DNA from: Pontibacter indicus
GTDB taxonomy: Bacteria; Bacteroidota; Bacteroidia; Cytophagales; Hymenobacteraceae
NCBI RefSeq assembly: GCF_900156345.1
Contig: NZ_FTPP01000001.1
Span: 1,736,001 to 1,800,000 of the forward strand
Direction of reading: 5' to 3'
DNA: 64,000 bases
Within the stretch, counting starts at the first letter, position 1, and every line of letters begins with the position of its first letter. Made by a program: the position numbers and the translations under genes. The notes under the pieces are model-generated. The model saw nothing but the letters and a program-made list of their open reading frames with translations. It searched no databases and had not been told where the DNA came from. Positions 60,457-64,000 of the stretch are shown piece by piece.

Positions 60457-61821
60457 ATGGCTATACAGACAATAAACCCCGCCACCAACGAAATTATCAA
60501 GACCTTTGAGGCACATACAGCTGAACAGGTAGAGCAAAAACTGAAGGCAGCCAACAAAGCCTTTAAGCAATGGAAAAACACCAGCTTTGAGGAAAGAGCG
60601 CGCCTGATGAACCGCTGCGCCGAAATACTGGAGCAGGACGCGGAAAAGTACGGCCGTACCATCACCCTGGAAATGGGCAAGCCTGTGAAGGACTCCATTG
60701 CCGAGGTGCAGAAGTGTGCCAAGGTATGCCGCTACTATGCCGAAAATGCTGCCGATTTTCTCAAAGATGAAGAAGTCGAGTCCGGAGCGAGCCGAAGCTT
60801 GATCGCCTATGAGCCGCTGGGTGTGGTGCTGGCCGTGATGCCCTGGAACTTCCCCTTCTGGCAGGTTTTCCGCTTTCTGGCCCCTGCTCTGATGGCGGGC
60901 AACGTGGGCGTGCTCAAACATGCCTCCAACGTGCCACAATGCGCCCTTGCCATCGAGGAGATCATCCATAGAGCCGGCTTCCCGAAGGCTGTGTTCCATA
61001 CCTTGCTGGTAGAGTCGAAAGCCGTGGATGCCATCATTGAAAACCCGCTTGTAAAAGCCGTTACCCTGACTGGCAGTGAAGGCGCCGGCTCCAAAGTAGC
61101 CGAAAAAGCGGGCAGCGAGATCAAAAAGACGGTGCTTGAGCTGGGCGGCAGTGATCCGTTCATTATTCTGAACGATGCAGACCTGGAACAAGCCTCTACT
61201 GTGGCAGTAAAATCGCGCATGGTGAACACTGGCCAGAGTTGCATTGCTGCCAAACGATTTCTGGTGCTGGAAGGTATAGCCGGTGCCTTTCTGGAGAAGA
61301 TGAAGGAAAAGATGCAGGCTTTGAAAACCGGCGACCCGCTCACCGAAGACTGCGACTATGGTCCGATGGCCCGCAAGGACCTGGCTGAGGAACTGGAGCA
61401 GCAGGTACAGGAATCCATCGAAAAAGGAGCCAAATTAGTGTTGGAAGGCGGACGCGAGGGCAAGGACTCCGCCTATTTCAAGCCGATGATCATCCGGGAC
61501 CCCAAACCCGGCTCGCCTGCCTACGAGGACGAGCTGTTTGGCCCCGTGGCCATTGTGTTTGTGGTGAAAGACGAAGCGGAAGCAATCCGGATAGCCAACG
61601 ATCACAAGTATGGCCTGGCAGGCACGGTTTTCACCAGCGACAAAGAACGCGGCCTGCGCATCGCCCGACAAGTCGAAACTGGTGCTATGTTCGTGAACGC
61701 CATGGTCGCCTCCAGTCCCGAAATGCCTTTCGGCGGCATCAAAAAATCAGGCTACGGCCGCGAGCTTTCTTATATCGGTATTCGGGAGTTCACGAATCAG
61801 AAGAGTATCTGGGTGGGGTGA
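60457..61821 (+). CDS. gabD: NAD(P)-dependent succinate-semialdehyde dehydrogenase
   Basis: The 454-residue ALDH has the catalytic Cys262 in NTGQSCIAAKR, Glu228 in LELGGSDPF, MPWNFPFWQ and the cofactor loop LTGSEGAGSKV. The start INPATNEIIKTFEAHTAEQVE and short length are typical of GabD/YneI-type succinate-semialdehyde dehydrogenases. It oxidises succinate semialdehyde to succinate. The substrate assignment rests on family style; no gabT is nearby. An overlapping pair of inverted repeats precedes it. Confidence 0.85.
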   Translation: MAIQTINPATNEIIKTFEAHTAEQVEQKLKAANKAFKQWKNTSFEERARLMNRCAEILEQDAEKYGRTITLEMGKPVKDSIAEVQKCAKVCRYYAENAADFLKDEEVESGASRSLIAYEPLGVVLAVMPWNFPFWQVFRFLAPALMAGNVGVLKHASNVPQCALAIEEIIHRAGFPKAVFHTLLVESKAVDAIIENPLVKAVTLTGSEGAGSKVAEKAGSEIKKTVLELGGSDPFIILNDADLEQASTVAVKSRMVNTGQSCIAAKRFLVLEGIAGAFLEKMKEKMQALKTGDPLTEDCDYGPMARKDLAEELEQQVQESIEKGAKLVLEGGREGKDSAYFKPMIIRDPKPGSPAYEDELFGPVAIVFVVKDEAEAIRIANDHKYGLAGTVFTSDKERGLRIARQVETGAMFVNAMVASSPEMPFGGIKKSGYGRELSYIGIREFTNQKSIWVG

Positions 61822-62190
61822 GGTTTGATTGAGTGATTGAGTGATTGAGTGATTTTAAAATGGTTAAATTGTTGATGGTTGAATTGTTGGGTGCACGATT
61901 GGGAATAATTAAAAAAAGTGGCGTTTTTGTAGGGACAGTTCGCGACAATAGTCCCTCTAATTAAATCTTCTATTGTCATTTCGAACGCAGTGAGAAATCT
62001 GAAATAGTGCTGGAGTTCTTTAATCACCCAGATCTCTCCTATAGTCGTGATGACATTTTGGACTCACTACTACCTCATTTAAAAGACTTAAAAGCGCTAG
62101 AATCAAACTACCCTATCTCGCCAAACAATTCAACCATCAACAATTTAACACTCGCTCATCCACTCCATCACTCATTCACTCAATTAACCC
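61822..62190. repeat. Intergenic giant palindrome with nested REP-like hairpin
   Basis: This 369-base gap between convergent gabD and ydcF-type genes is one symmetrical element. Outer arms are degenerate octamers: TGATTGAG three times at 61826-61849 and an inverted, diverged set at about 62150-62190. Inside, 26 bases (61863-61888) are perfectly inverted at 62124-62149. The centre holds a REP-like imperfect hairpin: TGTCAT...CGAACGCAGTGAGAAATCTG (61974-62001) against CAGATCTCTCC...ATGACA (62029-62055). The element runs from one stop codon to the next. No real gene is present. Confidence 0.8.
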
Positions 62191-62955
62191 TCAAGCATAC
62201 CCCACCAGCTTATAAATCACAAAACCGGTCACCTCATGGATCAACCGGTGCCAGAGGCGGAAAGCGTCGGGGTTAGAGATGAGCAGCTCGTCGGGGGTAT
62301 AGCGCAGCTCGGTGCTATAGAAATCGGTCGGGAAAATATCGGTGGCTATACCTGCCTTGTCGAAGCAGGCTTTGGCGCGGCGCATATGGAAGGCAGAGGT
62401 CACGAGCAGGCGACGCTCCAATTCGGGATGCTTTTGCAGTACATCGCCTGTAAAAATAGCGTTTTGGTAGGTGTTGTCGCTGCGGGTCTCGATGATGATG
62501 TCTTCCTGCGGCACGCCTGCCAGCAGCAAAATTTCCTGCAGCATCTCGGCCTCCGGTCGGCGGTCCAGGGCCACGGTGCCTATACCTCCCGTGATCAGAA
62601 ATTTGTCCACTTTGCCCTTGCGGTAAAGCTTGAGCGGATGCAGAAAGCGGTCGGCCCCCTTGTTCGTATGCACCCGGTCTTCCGCAAAGCCGATAGCTTG
62701 AGTCACACCTGTCAAGATAATGGCGACGTCGTATTTTTCCACCTGCTCCAGCGGCACGGCTTCCAGTTCCCAGGCGCGCATGGTCACGTTCGCCAGGAAT
62801 GGATTCGAAAACACCAGCAGCAGCACAGTGGCTGAAATCAAGGTATAGCGCCGCCATTTTACAGATCGCAGGAATATGGCCAGCAGAAGCAGTACTGCAA
62901 TCCAAATGATGGGCATCAGGAAATACTGCAGCAGCTTGGAGAGGATGAAGAACAT
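62191..62955 (-). CDS. YdcF/ElyC/SanA-family (DUF218) membrane protein
   Basis: Met at 62955 gives 254 residues: two N-terminal hydrophobic helices (about 4-24 and 33-52), then the DUF218 domain with IILTGV, GGIGTVALDRRPEAEML, ETRSDNTYQNA and LLVTSAFHMRRA. The family is linked to envelope polysaccharide and peptidoglycan precursor metabolism in other bacteria. The longer frame to 63030 has no signal-like N-terminus. TACCTTTG lies about 27 bases upstream. It ends exactly at the large palindrome. Confidence 0.85.
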   Translation of the reverse strand: MFFILSKLLQYFLMPIIWIAVLLLLAIFLRSVKWRRYTLISATVLLLVFSNPFLANVTMRAWELEAVPLEQVEKYDVAIILTGVTQAIGFAEDRVHTNKGADRFLHPLKLYRKGKVDKFLITGGIGTVALDRRPEAEMLQEILLLAGVPQEDIIIETRSDNTYQNAIFTGDVLQKHPELERRLLVTSAFHMRRAKACFDKAGIATDIFPTDFYSTELRYTPDELLISNPDAFRLWHRLIHEVTGFVIYKLVGYA

Positions 62956-62981
62956 AGCGGTTTCAGGTATAGCAGATGCCG

Positions 62982-63008
62982 CAAAGGTATAAAAGGGATT
63001 TTGACAAA
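62982..63008 (-). promoter_or_regulatory. Probable promoter of the ydcF-type gene
   Basis: On the minus strand TACCTTTG (62989-62982) matches TAnnTTTG within TATACCTTTG, and TTTG (63008-63005), 15 bases upstream, sits inside the left 15-mer array. Confidence 0.5.
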
Positions 63009-63052
63009 GGAATTCTTTGGCAAAGGACAACAGACTATTGGATAAAGGTCAA
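63000..63052. repeat. Left array of degenerate 15-mer repeats
   Basis: Units beginning TTTGACAAAGGAATT, CTTTGGCAAAGGACA and TATTGGATAAAGGTC. They are the inverted form of the right array at 63216-63260. The 306-base gap 62956-63261 holds the two arrays, the promoter of the ydcF-type gene and one octamer; no gene is seen in it. Confidence 0.6.
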
Positions 63053-63215
63053 CCAGACTCTGCACAAAGAGCCGCTCGCTTGAACAAAACCGGCGCAGCA
63101 TCATCCTGCTGCATCACATCAGGTATAGAGGGCCATATAGGTAGAGCAATCTCTATGATTCCAGTCGGGTAGTACGCTGCCTGAAGGGGGGGCTGCCGAG
63201 CAATTCATTGCCAAA

Positions 63216-63260
63216 AAGTCCTTTGTCAAGTGGTCTCTTGTCAAGCAGTCCTTTGCCAAA
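63216..63260. repeat. Right array of three 15-mer repeats
   Basis: AAGTCCTTTGTCAAG, TGGTCTCTTGTCAAG and CAGTCCTTTGCCAAA in tandem, exact 15-base period. They abut the stop of the DUF2905 gene at 63262 and are inverted relative to 63000-63052. Confidence 0.75.
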
Positions 63261-63261
63261 A

Positions 63262-63483
63262 TCAAAAGAACCGCCGGAACAGCCAGAGCAGCAGCGAGAG
63301 TACAATGCTCAGCAGAATCATGCTGGTGATGGGCATGAAGAACTTGAAATTCTCGCGCTCTACCCGGATGTCGCCAGGCAGGTTGCCGAACCAGCCGAGC
63401 TTGTCGCCCGCCAGCCAGACGATCAGACCGATGACGACAACGGCTATGCCTATGATCACAATGTATTTCCCGAGTGGCTGCAT
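63262..63483 (-). CDS. DUF2905 small membrane protein
   Basis: The 73-residue protein has two hydrophobic helices (about 7-24 and 49-69) and the DUF2905 pattern WLAGDKLGWFGNLPGDIRVERENFKFFMPITSM. The family is widespread, of unknown function. Its stop codon directly abuts the right 15-mer array. Confidence 0.85.
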   Translation of the reverse strand: MQPLGKYIVIIGIAVVVIGLIVWLAGDKLGWFGNLPGDIRVERENFKFFMPITSMILLSIVLSLLLWLFRRFF

Positions 63484-63530
63484 GGTTTCTGAATTTTAGG
63501 GGCCAGTGCCTGTATTTACGACAAAGCAAG

Positions 63531-63563
63531 TTTAGGGATTTATAGGCTAAAAGCGTAAATTTG
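63531..63563 (+). promoter_or_regulatory. Probable promoter of the topoisomerase III gene
   Basis: TTTA (63531-63534), 21 bases and TAAATTTG (63556-63563) approximate TTTG-N-TAnnTTTG. The start codon is 34 bases on. Confidence 0.5.
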
Positions 63564-63597
63564 AATGTTAGAGTCACCTTAAACATTACCCTATACC

Positions 63598-64000
63598 TTG
63601 AAAGTCTGCATTGCTGAGAAACCGAGTGTTGCGCGTGAGATTGCCCAAGTGATTGGAGCCAAAACCCGAAAAGACGGCTATTACGAAGGCAACGGCTATC
63701 AGGTCACCTGGACTTTCGGCCACTTCTGCACCCTGCGCGAGCCCGACGACTACCGCCCCGAGTGGAAGCGCTGGAGCCTCTACGACCTGCCCATGCTGCC
63801 CGAAAGGTATGGCATCAAACTGATGCAGGACAAGGGCGTGGTGCAGCAGTTCAACATCATTAAAAAGCTACTCGACAATGCCGAGGAGGTGATCAACTGC
63901 GGTGACGCCGGACAGGAAGGGGAAGTGATTCAGCGCTGGGTGCTCACCGAGGCCAATTACCGCAAGCCGTTCAAACGCCTCTGGATCTCTTCGCTCACCG
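63598..64000 (+). CDS. topB: DNA topoisomerase III, 5' part
   Basis: From a TTG at 63598 the frame runs to the window end (134 complete codons): KVCIAEKPSVAREIAQVIGA, TFGHFCTLREPDDY, the Toprim-type acidic motif INCGDAGQEGEVIQRW and RLWISSLT. These are the N-terminal Toprim landmarks of TopB-type IA topoisomerase, which decatenates DNA. No in-frame ATG precedes the conserved start, so TTG is the likely initiator; the octamer core CTATACCT overlaps this start codon region. The gene continues beyond 64000. Confidence 0.9.
   Translation, partial: MKVCIAEKPSVAREIAQVIGAKTRKDGYYEGNGYQVTWTFGHFCTLREPDDYRPEWKRWSLYDLPMLPERYGIKLMQDKGVVQQFNIIKKLLDNAEEVINCGDAGQEGEVIQRWVLTEANYRKPFKRLWISSLT

Noticed and set aside
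61797..62276. Small frames of 76-89 codons in the gap between gabD and the ydcF-type gene
   Set aside because: They read through the palindromic repeats (NHQQFNH-type repeats) and reflect repeat structure, not proteins.
63119..63586. 155-codon minus-strand frame over the DUF2905 gene
   Set aside because: It overlaps the recognised DUF2905 frame in another phase and the repeat arrays; the composition is basic and random-like.
1..64000. CRISPR array, insertion sequence or transposon as source of the repeated octamer
   Set aside because: Copies are single, irregularly spaced, lie in coding frames, and lack target duplications, spacers or terminal inverted repeats.

Overview
This window looks like chromosomal DNA from a Bacteroidota species, most likely a Pontibacter-like member of the Cytophagales (Hymenobacteraceae). 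The evidence is: a type IX secretion (T9SS) substrate with a gliding-type C-terminal domain next to a PorP/SprF gene; a second T9SS (type A) cargo; many PorT-type beta-barrels and SPII lipoproteins; -7 promoter boxes of the Bacteroidota form TAnnTTTG; and moderately high GC coding sequence. There are no rRNA or tRNA genes, insertion sequences, phage genes or CRISPR arrays that I can support.

Layout. 1-7.4 kb: the 3' part of a giant secreted Ig/PKD-repeat adhesin plus its PorP/SprF partner. 7.5-15.7 kb: a TMEM220-like membrane protein; a copper block (copA P-type ATPase plus a small HMA copper chaperone); a five-PAS sensor kinase with a stand-alone receiver; and a DUF305 membrane protein with an AraC-type regulator that carries an N-terminal CxxC metal-binding-like domain. 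15.9-28 kb: RhlE-type helicase, small proteins, an alpha/beta hydrolase, a T9SS cargo, an envelope-sensing histidine kinase/OmpR regulator pair, a PorT barrel, a nucleoid-associated protein, a sterol-desaturase-family enzyme and an HD protein. 28-49 kb: a 3D-domain protein, TVP38, rhomboid protease, GH3 lipoprotein, MsrA, Nudix hydrolase, SDR, M28 peptidase, lipoproteins (two distant LEA2-like paralogues and one tandem pair), a GIN-domain lipoprotein, an M48-like protease, an SRPBCC protein, Tex and a neutral-ceramidase-family lipoprotein. 49.4-53.6 kb: PrxQ/Bcp and an overlapping three-gene glycosyltransferase operon. 53.6-57 kb: a subclass B1 metallo-beta-lactamase, a DUF2461 protein and an L,D-transpeptidase. 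57-60.2 kb: a compact arsenosugar-type operon (AhpD-like, ArsS radical SAM, rhodanese lipoprotein, TIGR04282 glycosyltransferase) with a second DUF2064 protein upstream. 60.4-64 kb: succinate-semialdehyde dehydrogenase, an intergenic giant palindrome, a YdcF-family protein, inverted 15-mer arrays, a DUF2905 protein and the start of topoisomerase III.

The most striking signal is not a gene. The octamer AGGTATAG (reverse complement CTATACCT; extended consensus near CAGGTATAGC) is scattered through the whole window on both strands, inside and between genes. By hand I counted about 140 copies of its 7-base core AGGTATA/TATACCT, against about 8 expected by chance, split almost equally between orientations (about 70 and 73). 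It is read in different codon frames in different genes, sits at the same place in most repeats of the giant adhesin, overlaps -7 promoter boxes (TATACCTTTG), and forms short-loop inverted pairs and one terminator stem between genes. This behaviour resembles DNA uptake sequences or cyanobacterial HIP1 rather than transposon debris, and I know of no description of it for this sequence.
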